From positions 1-64,000 of the forward strand of contig NZ_AVSV01000003.1 of assembly GCF_000498355.1 (NCBI RefSeq): 64,000 bases of DNA, written 5' to 3'. Under the pieces are notes generated by a model. The model had not been told where the DNA came from. It worked only from the letters and a program-made list of their open reading frames with translations, and made no database searches. The DNA is from Clostridium sp. Ade.TY (lineage in GTDB: Bacteria; Bacillota; Clostridia; Clostridiales; Clostridiaceae). Within the stretch, counting starts at the first letter, position 1; each line of letters begins with the position of its first letter. Position numbers and translations under genes: made by a program. Of the stretch, positions 54,200-63,888 are shown in pieces.

Positions 54200-56878
54200 A
54201 TGAAAAAAGAATTTAAAGTAAGTGGAATGACATGTGCATCTTGTGCTACAAGAGTAGAGAAAGTTGTAAATAAGATGGATGGTGTAGATAATGCTGTTGT
54301 AAATTTAGCAACAGAAAAGATGACAGTAAATTTTGATAAAGATAAAATTAATGTTAATGATATAGAAGAAAAAGTTAAAAAGGCTGGATATGAAGCTAAA
54401 GAATTAAAAAATAAAAATATTGTAAATGAAAATTATAAAGTAAGTGGAATGACTTGTGCATCATGTTCATCAAGAGTAGAGAAAGTTTTAAATAAGATGG
54501 ATGGAATAGAAGGTGCTACAGTTAATTTAGCAACTGAAAAAGCAAATATAAAATATGATAAAAGTAAAATTTCATCAGAAGATATTATAAATAAAATTGA
54601 AAAAGCAGGATATGGGGCAGAAAAATTAAATGATAAAAATGCACAAGAAGGGAAGTTTAAGGTAAACGGAATGACATGTGCATCATGTGTAGCACATGTT
54701 GAAAGAGCAGTTAAAAAATTAGATGGAGTAGATGATGTGGTAGTAAATTTAGCATCATCAAATATGAATGTTAAATATGATAAGAAAAAGCTTTCAGCAA
54801 AAGAAATTGAAGATGCTGTTAAAAAGGCTGGATATGAAGCAATAGAATTAAAAGATAATGAAAAACAAGATTTAAAAAGTGATTCTGAGAAAAAAATAAA
54901 ATCTGCAAAAAATAGACTTATATGGTCAGCTATATTTGCAATACCATTAGTAATAATATCAATGGGACCTATGATGGGGTTACCTGTTCCAAGTATTATA
55001 GATCCCAATATTAATCCTTTTAATTATGCATTTATTCAACTTATATTAGCATTAGCAGTAATTATTGTAGGTAGAGATTTCTTTATACATGGATTTAAAA
55101 ATTTATTTCATTTAAGTCCTAACATGGATACGCTTATAGCTTTAGGTAGTTCAGCAGCAGTTTTATATGGTATATATGCTTTAGTTAAAATTGCTGGTGG
55201 CGATAGTCATTTTGCTCATCATTTATATTTTGAATCAGCAGGTATGATTGTTGCTTTTATAAGTCTTGGTAAATATTTAGAAGCACTTACAAAAGGGAAA
55301 ACTTCAGATGCTATAAATAAACTTATGGGTCTTGCACCAAAAACTGCAACAATAATAGTTGATGGAAAAGAAAAAGTAGTTAGTATAGATGATGTTTCAG
55401 TTGGAGATATTATTTTAGTTAAGCCAGGTGAAAAGTTACCAGTTGATGGTGTTGTTACAGAAGGAACTACAACTATAGACGAGGCTATGCTTACAGGTGA
55501 AAGTATTCCTGTAGAGAAAAAGATTGGTGATGAAGTATTTGGAGCTAGTATAAATAAACATGGAATGTTTAAATATAAAGCAACAAAGGTTGGGGATGAT
55601 ACAGTACTTTCACAAATTATAAATTTAGTTGAAGAAGCACAAGGTACAAAGGCTCCAATAGCAAAACTTGCAGATGTAATTTCAGGATATTTTGTTCCAA
55701 CAGTAATAGTAATATCAATATTATCATTTTTAGCTTGGTACTTTATTGGTAATAGAGATTTGGAATTTTCACTTAATATATTAATTTCTGTTCTTGTAAT
55801 AGCTTGTCCATGCGCTCTTGGATTAGCAACACCAACAGCAATCATGGTAAGTACAGGTAAGGGTGCTGAAAATGGAGTTTTAATAAAAAGTGGTGTAGCA
55901 CTAGAAGAAGCTCATAAAATAAATACAATAGTATTTGATAAAACAGGTACTATTACAGAAGGTAAACCAAAGGTTACAGATATAATTACAAATTCTTTTG
56001 ATGAAAATGAACTTCTTAAACTTGCAGCAGCTGCTGAAAAAGGTTCAGAGCACCCATTAGGTGAGGCAATAGTAAAAGAAGCAGAAGATAGGAAGATAGA
56101 ATTACCTTCTATACAAAACTTTAATTCAATACCAGGTGAAGGTATAAATACAACTATTGAAGAAAAAGATGTTGTAATAGGTAATAGAAAAATTATGGAT
56201 AGAAATAATATAAATATTAACTCTATAGAAGAAAAAGCACATACTTTGGCTGAAAGTGGAAAGACACCAATGTTTATAGCTGTTAATGGAAAGTTAGCTG
56301 GAGTTATAGCAGTAGCAGATACTGTTAAAGAAAATAGTGCAAAGGCTGTAAATGCACTTCATAGTATGGGAATTGAAGTTGTAATGTTAACAGGTGACAA
56401 TGAAAAAACTGCAAAAGCAATTGCAAAACAAGTTGGAATTGATAGAGTAGTTTCAGATGTATTACCAGAAGGTAAGGCAAGTGTAGTTAAAGAATTACAA
56501 ATTGAAGGGAAAAAAGTTGCTATGGTTGGTGATGGTATAAATGATGCACCAGCACTTGTAACAGCAGAAATTGGTATTGCTATAGGCTCAGGTACTGATG
56601 TTGCTATAGAATCAGCAGATATTGTACTTATGAGAAGTGATATTTTAGATGTAGTCACAGCAATACAATTAAGTAGAGCAACAATCAAGAATATAAAAGA
56701 AAATTTGTTTTGGGCATTTGGATACAACGTATTAGGAATACCATTTGCAATGGGAATTATATATGCATTTGGAGGTCCACTTTTAAATCCTATGGTTGCA
56801 TCATTTGCAATGAGTTTAAGCTCAGTGTCAGTTTTACTAAATGCACTAAGACTTAAAAAATTTAAATCAAAATTTTAA
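54200..56878 (+). CDS. copA: Copper-translocating P1B-type ATPase with three heavy-metal-binding domains
   Basis: CopA exports Cu(I) across the cytoplasmic membrane. The 892-residue chain starts with three tandem HMA domains at a 74-residue period (CxxC at 12/15, 86/89, 160/163). Eight transmembrane helices follow, with the ion site IACPCALGLATP, phosphorylation motif DKTGTITEG, actuator TGES and hinge GDGINDAP. Three HMA domains are more than the usual one or two. GGAAGGAG precedes the ATG; the gap to csoR is 31 nt. Confidence 0.96.
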   Translation: MKKEFKVSGMTCASCATRVEKVVNKMDGVDNAVVNLATEKMTVNFDKDKINVNDIEEKVKKAGYEAKELKNKNIVNENYKVSGMTCASCSSRVEKVLNKMDGIEGATVNLATEKANIKYDKSKISSEDIINKIEKAGYGAEKLNDKNAQEGKFKVNGMTCASCVAHVERAVKKLDGVDDVVVNLASSNMNVKYDKKKLSAKEIEDAVKKAGYEAIELKDNEKQDLKSDSEKKIKSAKNRLIWSAIFAIPLVIISMGPMMGLPVPSIIDPNINPFNYAFIQLILALAVIIVGRDFFIHGFKNLFHLSPNMDTLIALGSSAAVLYGIYALVKIAGGDSHFAHHLYFESAGMIVAFISLGKYLEALTKGKTSDAINKLMGLAPKTATIIVDGKEKVVSIDDVSVGDIILVKPGEKLPVDGVVTEGTTTIDEAMLTGESIPVEKKIGDEVFGASINKHGMFKYKATKVGDDTVLSQIINLVEEAQGTKAPIAKLADVISGYFVPTVIVISILSFLAWYFIGNRDLEFSLNILISVLVIACPCALGLATPTAIMVSTGKGAENGVLIKSGVALEEAHKINTIVFDKTGTITEGKPKVTDIITNSFDENELLKLAAAAEKGSEHPLGEAIVKEAEDRKIELPSIQNFNSIPGEGINTTIEEKDVVIGNRKIMDRNNININSIEEKAHTLAESGKTPMFIAVNGKLAGVIAVADTVKENSAKAVNALHSMGIEVVMLTGDNEKTAKAIAKQVGIDRVVSDVLPEGKASVVKELQIEGKKVAMVGDGINDAPALVTAEIGIAIGSGTDVAIESADIVLMRSDILDVVTAIQLSRATIKNIKENLFWAFGYNVLGIPFAMGIIYAFGGPLLNPMVASFAMSLSSVSVLLNALRLKKFKSKF

Positions 56879-56948
56879 ATAGCTAATAATTAAATTTAAA
56901 TAAATACAAGAAAATATTTATAAAATAAAAACTTGAGGAGTGATAAAT

Positions 56949-57155
56949 ATGACTAAATTTGAAATTAAAATTGATGGAATGGGATGCGAAAAATGTGTAA
57001 AAAATATTGAGGAAGCTTTTGCTGGAGATCCAAGAGTAAAAGGATATGAAGTAAAGGTTGGAGAAGCTATCGTCTATGGTGATTTAAATAAAGCATCAAT
57101 TAGTGAAATAATTGATAATGCAGGATATGATTTATTAGAAGCTAAAGAAATTTAA
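56949..57155 (+). CDS. copZ: CopZ-like copper chaperone
   Basis: The 68-residue protein is a single HMA domain with the metal site GMGCEKC (Cys-x2-Cys). It probably carries Cu(I) to CopA or CsoR. It differs from the CopA domains in the loop (GMGCEKC, not GMTCASC) and lacks the usual length of linker. ATG 56949 is chosen, since GAGGAG lies 8 nt upstream; an in-frame GTG at 56940 overlaps that site. Last gene of the copper operon. Confidence 0.85.
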   Translation: MTKFEIKIDGMGCEKCVKNIEEAFAGDPRVKGYEVKVGEAIVYGDLNKASISEIIDNAGYDLLEAKEI

Positions 57156-57169
57156 GTTTAATTAGATGA

Positions 57170-57202
57170 GAAAAATGCTGCTTTAAAAAAGCAGCATTTT
57201 TC
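57170..57202. terminator. Bidirectional terminator of the copper operon
   Basis: GAAAAATGCTGCTTT and AAAGCAGCATTTTTC form a perfect 15-bp stem with loop AAA; T-rich ends face both ways. Confidence 0.9.
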
Positions 57203-57741
57203 TATTCAATATAAATTTTAATTTCATCATCTAAGTTAACCTCAGGAGGTATAAATTCTGGAACATCATTTATTTTTAAAAATTCTTTATATAAGTTGTT
57301 TTTAATTTTTGAAAAGTTTTTTATACATAAAGAAAGTTCTTTTTCATTATTGTTTTCATAATTAAAAACTATATTAGAATATTCTATTTCAAATGATTTT
57401 AATAACATATATATTTTGTATTTACAATTGTAAAGATGACTTACTAAATTTTTTAATTCTAAAAAATCACTATAAGCCATTAATTTTTTTTGTAGTGCTT
57501 TTTTTGCAAGTCTTATATTATCTTTTTTTATAGCTAAATTAATTTTAGATTCATATTCTGTATATATATCTTCAAGGAACTCAAGGTCTAGTTCTAGATT
57601 ATAAAGTCTATCTAATAATTTGGCAAAGTCCTTTGAGTAATTATCCAAGGTATTTTTCATATCAATTATTTCCTCATATTTTTTTATTGAGGATTTTTTT
57701 AAAAAATTAAATTTTCTTAATAATTTCATAGAGTACCCCAC
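57202..57741 (-). CDS. Hypothetical coiled-coil protein
   Basis: The 179-residue protein is highly charged and predicted almost wholly helical, with heptad-like stretches (IDMKNTLDNYSKDFAKLLDR, LELDLEFLEDIYTEYESKIN). No signal peptide, membrane segment or known domain is visible. It is divergent from the S1-protein gene. Confidence 0.6.
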   Translation of the reverse strand: MGYSMKLLRKFNFLKKSSIKKYEEIIDMKNTLDNYSKDFAKLLDRLYNLELDLEFLEDIYTEYESKINLAIKKDNIRLAKKALQKKLMAYSDFLELKNLVSHLYNCKYKIYMLLKSFEIEYSNIVFNYENNNEKELSLCIKNFSKIKNNLYKEFLKINDVPEFIPPEVNLDDEIKIYIE

Positions 57742-57827
57742 AATAAGTAATACTATATATTATATGTTTGAAATTATTGAATGTTTAAATAATATTTTAT
57801 AATTTAGCTATTTTTCTTGTATTAGAA

Positions 57828-57856
57828 TTGACGTTGGATTAAAATTAGATTATATG
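57828..57856 (+). promoter_or_regulatory. Promoter of the S1-domain protein gene
   Basis: TTGACG (57828-57833) and TATATG (57851-57856) are 17 nt apart. A start of transcription near 57863 agrees with translation from ATG 57884 and excludes the in-frame ATG at 57854. Confidence 0.5.
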
Positions 57857-57883
57857 TGGGGAAATAGAAGGAGTGATTTTTTT

Positions 57884-59020
57884 ATGACAAATGAAAATAA
57901 TATGAGTCAATTATTAGAATCTTATGATGTTAAAAGAATTAATAAAGGTGATATATTAAAGGGTAAAGTAATCGATGTCAATGATAAACAAGTTACAGTT
58001 GATATTAAATATGCCTTTGATGGGATAATAACTAGAGAGGAATTTGCAAATAATGATGAAAATCCATCAGATTTTGTAAAGCCTGGAGATGAAATAAATG
58101 TAGTAGTTCTTTCACCAAATGATGGAGATGGATTTGTAAGTCTTTCAAGAAAAAGAGCATTATTAAAAGAAGAAAGAGAACAAATAAAAAATGCTTTCAA
58201 AAATGAAGAAGTATTAACTATAAAAGTTAAAGAAGTTGTAAAGGGTGGCTTAGTTGCATACTTTGGTTCAATAAGAGTATTTATACCAGGATCACAAGCT
58301 TCAAGAGAAAGAATAGATTTAAAATCTTTAGTAGGAAAAGACTTAGAAGTTAAGATAATAGAATTAGATTTTAATAACAATAAAGTTGTTGCCTCAAGAA
58401 GAGTAATTGAGGAAGCTGAACATAAGAAAAAAGAATATGCTTTATGGAAAGAATTAAAGAGTGGCGAAAAGAGAAAAGGTATTGTTAAAAATACTGTTAA
58501 GTACGGAGCTTTTGTTGATATCGGAGGCATACAAGGATTAATTCATATAAATGATTTAGCTTGGGAAAGAGTTAAGAGAGTTGAAGATATAGTAAAAGCA
58601 AATGATGAAGTTGAAGTATACGTTGGAAATGTAGATTTAGAAAATAGAAAAGTATCATTAATATTAAAAGATGTAGCTAAAGAGCCATGGACTTTACATG
58701 GAGATGAATTAAAAATTGGAGATACTTTAGAAGGTAAGGTAGTAAGACTTACTGGGTTTGGTGCTTTTGTTGAAGTATTTAAAGGTGTGGAAGGTTTAGT
58801 TCATATAACAGAAATAACTGATGAAAATATAGCAAAACCAGAAGAAGTATTAAAGGTTGGTCAAAATGTTAAAGTTAAAGTTTTAAATGTTAATAAAGAT
58901 CAAAAGAAATTATCTTTAAGTATAAAAGATGCAACTGAAAAGAGTAAAGAATATCTTGAATATGTTGATAATAGTGATGAAGGTGTAACACTTGGAGATT
59001 TATTCAAAGATTTATTTTAA
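57884..59020 (+). CDS. rpsA: S1 RNA-binding protein (ribosomal protein S1-like, four S1 domains)
   Basis: The 378-residue product has four S1 domains in a row (residues about 20-90, 108-172, 190-258, 276-345), for example GDILKGKVIDVNDKQVTVDI, NTVKYGAFVDIGGIQGLIHI and TGFGAFVEVFKGVEGLVHITE. This is the short Gram-positive S1 type (like B. subtilis YpfD), not the six-domain proteobacterial form; its role in initiation is less certain. GAAGGAG sits 10 nt before ATG 57884. Confidence 0.88.
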   Translation: MTNENNMSQLLESYDVKRINKGDILKGKVIDVNDKQVTVDIKYAFDGIITREEFANNDENPSDFVKPGDEINVVVLSPNDGDGFVSLSRKRALLKEEREQIKNAFKNEEVLTIKVKEVVKGGLVAYFGSIRVFIPGSQASRERIDLKSLVGKDLEVKIIELDFNNNKVVASRRVIEEAEHKKKEYALWKELKSGEKRKGIVKNTVKYGAFVDIGGIQGLIHINDLAWERVKRVEDIVKANDEVEVYVGNVDLENRKVSLILKDVAKEPWTLHGDELKIGDTLEGKVVRLTGFGAFVEVFKGVEGLVHITEITDENIAKPEEVLKVGQNVKVKVLNVNKDQKKLSLSIKDATEKSKEYLEYVDNSDEGVTLGDLFKDLF

Positions 59021-59033
59021 TTAAAATATAAAT

Positions 59034-59073
59034 AAAAGATAGCTGATTTAATATAATTCAGCTATCTTTTTCT
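59034..59073. terminator. Bidirectional terminator
   Basis: AAAGATAGCTGA and TCAGCTATCTTT form a 12-bp stem with an 11-nt loop, between convergent rpsA-like and pyk genes. Confidence 0.85.
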
Positions 59074-59101
59074 ATAATATGCTATTATTCATAAAGTATA
59101 G

Positions 59102-60517
59102 TTATATTTTTTCTATTTTTAACATATTAGTACCACCAGTATGAGTTGTTGGCATACCAGCTGCAACTATTATTTCTGAGTTTTCCTTTACGAAGTCAAA
59201 AGTTTTAGCAGTTTTCTTAGCTTCAACTAATATTTCATCTGTAGTGTTAAACATTTTACATTTAACTGGGAATATTCCAAAGTTTAAAGCTAATCCTCTC
59301 ATTACATAATCAAATGGAGTTATTGCAATAATTGGAGCTTTAGGTCTGTATTTTGATATTAATCTTGCAGTAGCACCACTTTGAGTAGCAGCAACTATAG
59401 CCTCTGCACCAACTGCATTTGAAGTTCTACAAGCTGAGTAACTTATAGCATCAGCAAATGAAAGGTCAGATGGTTCGATTTTTGAATTTACAAAATCATA
59501 CTCTAAGTTTTCTTCTGTTTCTTTAGCTATTTTTGACATTGTTCTTGCAGCTTCTAGTGGGAAATTACCAGAAGCACTTTCTCCACTTAACATAATTGCA
59601 TCAGTTCCATCGAATATAGCATTACATATATCACAAGCTTCAGCTCTAGTTGGAAGAGAATTTCTAATCATTGAATCTAACATTTGAGTTGCTGTAATAA
59701 CTATTTTTCCAGCCTTATTACATTTTTTTATTATTTTCTTTTGAATTATTGGAACTTTTTCTATTGGTATTTCAACACCCATATCACCACGAGCTACCAT
59801 AATACCATCAGTTACTTCAATAATTGAATCAATGTTGTTAACTCCTTCTTGGCTTTCAATTTTACCAATTACTTTTATATGTTCTCCACCATGTTCTTTT
59901 AGGATTTTTTTAACATCTAATATATCTGAGGCTTTTCTAATAAATGATGCTGCTATAAAATCAACACCAGTTTGGCAACCGAATATTATATCGTCTTTAT
60001 CTTTTTCAGTTATAGATGGTAAGTTTATACTAATATTAGGTACATTTACACCTTTATGATTTTTTATAGTTCCTGAAACTTCAACTATACAGTTTATAGA
60101 TTTATCTTTTACGTCTTTAATTTTAAATGAAAGTAATCCATCATCAACAAGTATAGTACCACCAGGCTTTACATCTTTATAAAGTTCATCATAAGTAATT
60201 GAACATTTATTTTCATCGCCTAATATTTCTTCACCACATATAAAGGAAAAAGTATCTCCTTCTTTTAAATTAACTCCATCATTTTTAAAGTTGTGAGTTC
60301 TAATTTTTGGTCCTTTAATATCAAGGACTATAGCAGTTGGAGTATTTAATTCTTCTCTTAAACTTTTAATTAAATCAATCTTTTCTTTATGAGATTCATG
60401 AGTACCGTGAGAAAAGTTAAGTCTTGCGGCGCTCATGCCTATTTTCATAAATTCACTCAATACTTCTCTTGAGTCACTTGCAGGTCCAATAGTAAAAATC
60501 ATTTTAGTCTTTTGCAT
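59102..60517 (-). CDS. pyk: Pyruvate kinase
   Basis: Pyruvate kinase makes ATP and pyruvate from phosphoenolpyruvate. The 471-residue product has the N-terminal TKMIFTIGPASDSREVL, the catalytic IKGPKIR, the metal/substrate site VARGDMGVEIP and ATQMLDSM. It lacks the extra C-terminal PEP-utilising-like domain found in Bacillus enzymes. GAGGTG (read on the minus strand) lies upstream of the ATG. It stands alone, not beside pfkA. Confidence 0.96.
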   Translation of the reverse strand: MQKTKMIFTIGPASDSREVLSEFMKIGMSAARLNFSHGTHESHKEKIDLIKSLREELNTPTAIVLDIKGPKIRTHNFKNDGVNLKEGDTFSFICGEEILGDENKCSITYDELYKDVKPGGTILVDDGLLSFKIKDVKDKSINCIVEVSGTIKNHKGVNVPNISINLPSITEKDKDDIIFGCQTGVDFIAASFIRKASDILDVKKILKEHGGEHIKVIGKIESQEGVNNIDSIIEVTDGIMVARGDMGVEIPIEKVPIIQKKIIKKCNKAGKIVITATQMLDSMIRNSLPTRAEACDICNAIFDGTDAIMLSGESASGNFPLEAARTMSKIAKETEENLEYDFVNSKIEPSDLSFADAISYSACRTSNAVGAEAIVAATQSGATARLISKYRPKAPIIAITPFDYVMRGLALNFGIFPVKCKMFNTTDEILVEAKKTAKTFDFVKENSEIIVAAGMPTTHTGGTNMLKIEKI

Positions 60518-60703
60518 AAAATCACCTCGCGAATATTTTTATGAATAAATATTAGGTATACTAATTTATTATGTGCAAATTTGTAATAAACTAACTTGAA
60601 AAAATTATTATTTAGTTTAAAATTTAAATAATATACTGTGATATACTAAAATTATATTCATAGTATAATTTTAACACAAAAAATATGGGAAGGATGATAA
60701 AAA

Positions 60704-62155
60704 ATGTCAGTTTTAGAAAACTTAGAACCAAAATTAGTGTTTAAGTATTTTGAGGAAATATCACAAATTCCAAGAGGTTCAGGAAATGAAAAGGAAATTA
60801 GTGATTATTTAGTTTCATTTGCTAAAAACCTTGGATTAGAAGTAATACAAGATGAAGTTTTAAATATAATAATTAAAAAACCAGCATCAAAAGGATATGA
60901 AAATGCCCCTGGAGTAATAATTCAAGGACATATGGATATGGTTTGTGAAAAAAATAAAGATACAGAACACGACTTCACAAAAGATCCAATAAAATTAAGA
61001 ATTGATGGAGATAACATATATGCAACAGGAACTACATTAGGTGCTGATAACGGTATCGCAGTAGCTTATGGAATGGCAATACTTGCAGATGATACTATAG
61101 AGCATCCAAGTTTAGAATTGTTATTAACAATAGATGAAGAAACAGGAATGACAGGTGCAATGAATATATCACCTGAACATATTGATGGAAAAATATTATT
61201 AAACCTTGATTCAGAAGAAGAAGGTGAAATATTAGTAAGTTGTGCAGGTGGAGTAAGAACTAATGCATCAATGACTATAAATTGGGAAGAAATTTTAGAA
61301 AATCATGAAACATTAGAAGTTAAAATTAGAGGCTTAAAAGGTGGACACTCAGGTCAAGAAATAAACAAAGGCCGTGGAAACTCAAATAAACTTATGGCAA
61401 GATTATTAAGAAATCTTAATGAAAAATTTGATATAAGACTTGCAAATATAGAAGGTGGATCAAAAGATAATGCTATTCCAAGAGAAGCTGATGCTATATT
61501 AACAGTAAATAAAACTCAATTAGAAGACGTTAAAAATACTATTAAAGAATTTGAAGCTATGTTTAAACATGAATTAAGAGTTCAAGACCCAGGTGTTACT
61601 TTAGAAGTAATAACTCATGAAGGAGTTAATAGAACTTTTGATAAAAAATGCACAGAAAATATTATAAATCTTTTATACATTTATCCAAATGGAATAAATA
61701 CAATGAGTAAAGAGATACATGGATTACCAGAAAGCTCAACTAACATTGGTGTAGTTATGACAGATGGAGATAAGGTTATATTTAAGAGTGCTGTTAGAAG
61801 TTCAGTTTCTACATTAAAAGATGAAATAGTTTTAAGAAGTAAAACTATGACAGAAATATTAGGTGGTGGATTTGAAACAGTAGCTCCATATCCAGCTTGG
61901 GAATATGATAGTGAATCAAAAATAAGAGAAATTTGTATTGATGTATACAAAAAAATGTATAAAGAAGAACCAAAGATAGTTGCTATTCATGCAGGTGTTG
62001 AATGTGGATTATTTAAAGAAAGATTAGGAGATATAGACATGATAAGCTTTGGTCCAAATCTTTATGACGTTCACACTCCAGATGAACATATGAGTATAAA
62101 ATCAGTTCAAAATGTTTGGGATTACTTACTAAATATTTTAAAAGCAATAAAATAA
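60704..62155 (+). CDS. pepD: Aminoacyl-histidine dipeptidase (M20C, PepD)
   Basis: The 483-residue cytosolic dipeptidase shows the M20 metal site in order: IQGHMDMVCE, LGADNGIAVA, DEETGMTGA and LDSEEEGE, and the dimerisation-lid region GGHSGQEINKGRGN. It cleaves Xaa-His and other dipeptides. GGGAAGGATG precedes the ATG. Monocistronic. Confidence 0.93.
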   Translation: MSVLENLEPKLVFKYFEEISQIPRGSGNEKEISDYLVSFAKNLGLEVIQDEVLNIIIKKPASKGYENAPGVIIQGHMDMVCEKNKDTEHDFTKDPIKLRIDGDNIYATGTTLGADNGIAVAYGMAILADDTIEHPSLELLLTIDEETGMTGAMNISPEHIDGKILLNLDSEEEGEILVSCAGGVRTNASMTINWEEILENHETLEVKIRGLKGGHSGQEINKGRGNSNKLMARLLRNLNEKFDIRLANIEGGSKDNAIPREADAILTVNKTQLEDVKNTIKEFEAMFKHELRVQDPGVTLEVITHEGVNRTFDKKCTENIINLLYIYPNGINTMSKEIHGLPESSTNIGVVMTDGDKVIFKSAVRSSVSTLKDEIVLRSKTMTEILGGGFETVAPYPAWEYDSESKIREICIDVYKKMYKEEPKIVAIHAGVECGLFKERLGDIDMISFGPNLYDVHTPDEHMSIKSVQNVWDYLLNILKAIK

Positions 62156-62171
62156 CATAAGAAATATTAAT

Positions 62172-62209
62172 AAAAAAATCTTCACTTTTAAATAAGTGAA
62201 GATTTTTTT
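62172..62209 (+). terminator. Terminator of pepD
   Basis: AAAATCTTCACTT and AAGTGAAGATTTT form a 13-bp stem with a long T tract. Confidence 0.9.
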
Positions 62210-62275
62210 ACATAATGAATATTATAAGAAACCTCTTAATATATTTTAATAAAGTAATATTTTAGGAGGGATAAA

Positions 62276-63079
62276 ATGGGATACACAAGATATAATTATA
62301 GACCTAAAAAAAGAAATAAAAGAAATAATAATGGCAATTTTTTAATAATGTCACTTGCAGTAATATTAATAGCTGTAGTAGTTGGATTATTCCTAGGGCC
62401 TATTATATTTAAAGGGGATGGAAGTAAAGGAGATACTGGAGCAAATGCAAAAGTAGAAGATGAAAATAAAAGTAATGAAAAGAAAGATAGTGAAGAAGAT
62501 AAAAGCCAAGGAGAAAATACTCAAGGAAATTCAAATAAAGAACAAAATAATGTAACTAATACTACAGATACAAGTAAAGAAGGAAAAGAAATATTTATGA
62601 TTCAGTGTGGATATTATGGGAAAAAGGAAAATGCTGAAAGTGCTTTAAAAGAAATACCTTCAAGTTATAATAAGTTTATAATAGAAGAAAATAAAAAGTT
62701 TAGAGTGATAGCAGGTATATATTTAGAAGAAGAAGCGAATAAAGTTAGTGATCAATTGACAAAAAAAGAAATAGCAAATGTAAAGATTAAATGCAATTAT
62801 TCTAGTGAAGATAAAAATAATGAAGTTAGTTATGAAATTCTTACAGGATTTATGAAAATAATAAATAATTTAGAAAATAAAGAAGTTAAAAGTATAAAGA
62901 CAACAGAGTTTAAAAATTGGACTAAAAAATTACTTGAAAATAAAAAATTGGACAAGGAAAATGATGAACTAAAATCATTAAGGGAACATATAGAAAAATT
63001 ACCAAATGAATTAGATAGAAAAGGTGCTGAGAAGTCTTTAGAGTTTATATATAAAATCCTTATAAAACATAGAGTATAA
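62276..63079 (+). CDS. SPOR-domain membrane protein
   Basis: The 267-residue protein has a basic cytoplasmic N terminus, one transmembrane helix (residues about 23-42), a low-complexity linker rich in Glu, Lys, Asn and Ser (about 48-103), and a SPOR domain (about 105-185: FMIQCGYYGKKENAESALKE, FRVIAGIYLEEEANKVSDQL). SPOR domains bind denuded glycan strands at division septa, so a role in septal or spore peptidoglycan is likely. A further charged C-terminal helical region (about 190-267) is unassigned. Confidence 0.8.
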   Translation: MGYTRYNYRPKKRNKRNNNGNFLIMSLAVILIAVVVGLFLGPIIFKGDGSKGDTGANAKVEDENKSNEKKDSEEDKSQGENTQGNSNKEQNNVTNTTDTSKEGKEIFMIQCGYYGKKENAESALKEIPSSYNKFIIEENKKFRVIAGIYLEEEANKVSDQLTKKEIANVKIKCNYSSEDKNNEVSYEILTGFMKIINNLENKEVKSIKTTEFKNWTKKLLENKKLDKENDELKSLREHIEKLPNELDRKGAEKSLEFIYKILIKHRV

Positions 63080-63155
63080 GCAAATCTTAAAAAAAAATTA
63101 ATTCTATTTTTAAAAGAGTTTTTTACTTGTTTATGCTGTTATAAAATGATAAACT

Positions 63156-63191
63156 ATATTAGGTGTAGTGATGTATTACTACACCTAATAT
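63156..63191. repeat. Perfect 14-bp inverted repeat upstream of maf
   Basis: ATATTAGGTGTAGT (63156-63169) and ACTACACCTAATAT (63178-63191) flank an 8-nt loop. No T tract follows on the plus strand, so it is a poor terminator. It could be an operator, an mRNA 3'-end stabiliser for the SPOR gene or a structured leader for maf. Confidence 0.75.
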
Positions 63192-63215
63192 TACGTTAAG
63201 AAAAAATTACAGTAA

Positions 63216-63244
63216 TTACATATTTAGGTTTATAACTGTATAAA
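63216..63244 (+). promoter_or_regulatory. Promoter of maf-radC
   Basis: TTACAT (63216-63221) and TATAAA (63239-63244) are 17 nt apart, 33 nt before the maf start codon and downstream of the inverted repeat. Confidence 0.45.
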
Positions 63245-63276
63245 ATACCAAGAGGTCATTTTAAAAGAGGGATATT

Positions 63277-63843
63277 ATGAAAGTTATTTTAGCGTCAGGG
63301 TCTCTTAGAAGACAAGAATTATTAAAAAGAATAGTTAAAGATTTTGAAATTAAAATCAGTGATTTTAATGAAGAATCTGTTGAATTCAATGGAGATGTTT
63401 CTGAGTATGTTAAGGAATTAGCACTTGGAAAAGGCAAGACAGTTTCAGATAAAGCTTCAAATGATAATATAATAATATCTGCGGATACAGTTGTTTCTTT
63501 TAATGGTAGCATCTTAGGAAAACCAAAAGATAAAGAAGATGCCTTTAAAATGCTAAGCAGTCTTAGTGGTAATACTCATGAAGTATATTCTGGAGTTTGT
63601 GTAATAAACAATAAAACAGGAGAAATACTTTGTGATAGTTTTAAAACAGAGGTAACTTTTTCTGAGGTTGAAAGTGACATGATAATAGAGTACATAAATG
63701 GTGGAAGTCCTCTAGATAAAGCCGGAGCATATGGAATACAAGATGAAGGTGGGCTTTTTGTAGAGAAAATAAATGGATGTTACTATAACGTAGTTGGGTT
63801 ACCCCTTAATGGGACATATAAAATGCTTAAAAAATTAAAATAA
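63277..63843 (+). CDS. maf: Maf-family nucleoside triphosphate pyrophosphatase
   Basis: Maf hydrolyses modified or canonical pyrimidine nucleoside triphosphates and delays septation when overproduced. The 188-residue product begins ILASGSLRRQELLKRI and has the catalytic segment IISADTVVSFNGSILGKPKD with the key Asp, and GGSPLDKAGAYGIQ. AGAGGG precedes the ATG. It is followed by radC; maf-radC-mreBCD is the standard Firmicute order. Confidence 0.93.
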   Translation: MKVILASGSLRRQELLKRIVKDFEIKISDFNEESVEFNGDVSEYVKELALGKGKTVSDKASNDNIIISADTVVSFNGSILGKPKDKEDAFKMLSSLSGNTHEVYSGVCVINNKTGEILCDSFKTEVTFSEVESDMIIEYINGGSPLDKAGAYGIQDEGGLFVEKINGCYYNVVGLPLNGTYKMLKKLK

Positions 63844-63888
63844 TTTTTATGGGGATGGGTATTCTAATAAAGTAAGGAGAGTAAGGAT

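Noticed and set aside
54200..54850. Direct DNA repeats suggesting a CRISPR or mobile element
   Set aside because: They encode the three HMA domains of CopA and are coding duplications, not an array. No CRISPR, IS or phage signatures were seen anywhere in the window.
55219..55845. 208-codon open frame antisense to copA (also 54433-55008 and 56359-56727)
   Set aside because: Antisense shadows of copA; low-complexity Ser/Thr/Pro composition and no translation signals.
57922..58530. 202-codon open frame antisense to the S1 protein gene
   Set aside because: Mirror of a highly expressed gene with biased codons; no start signal and no recognisable motif.
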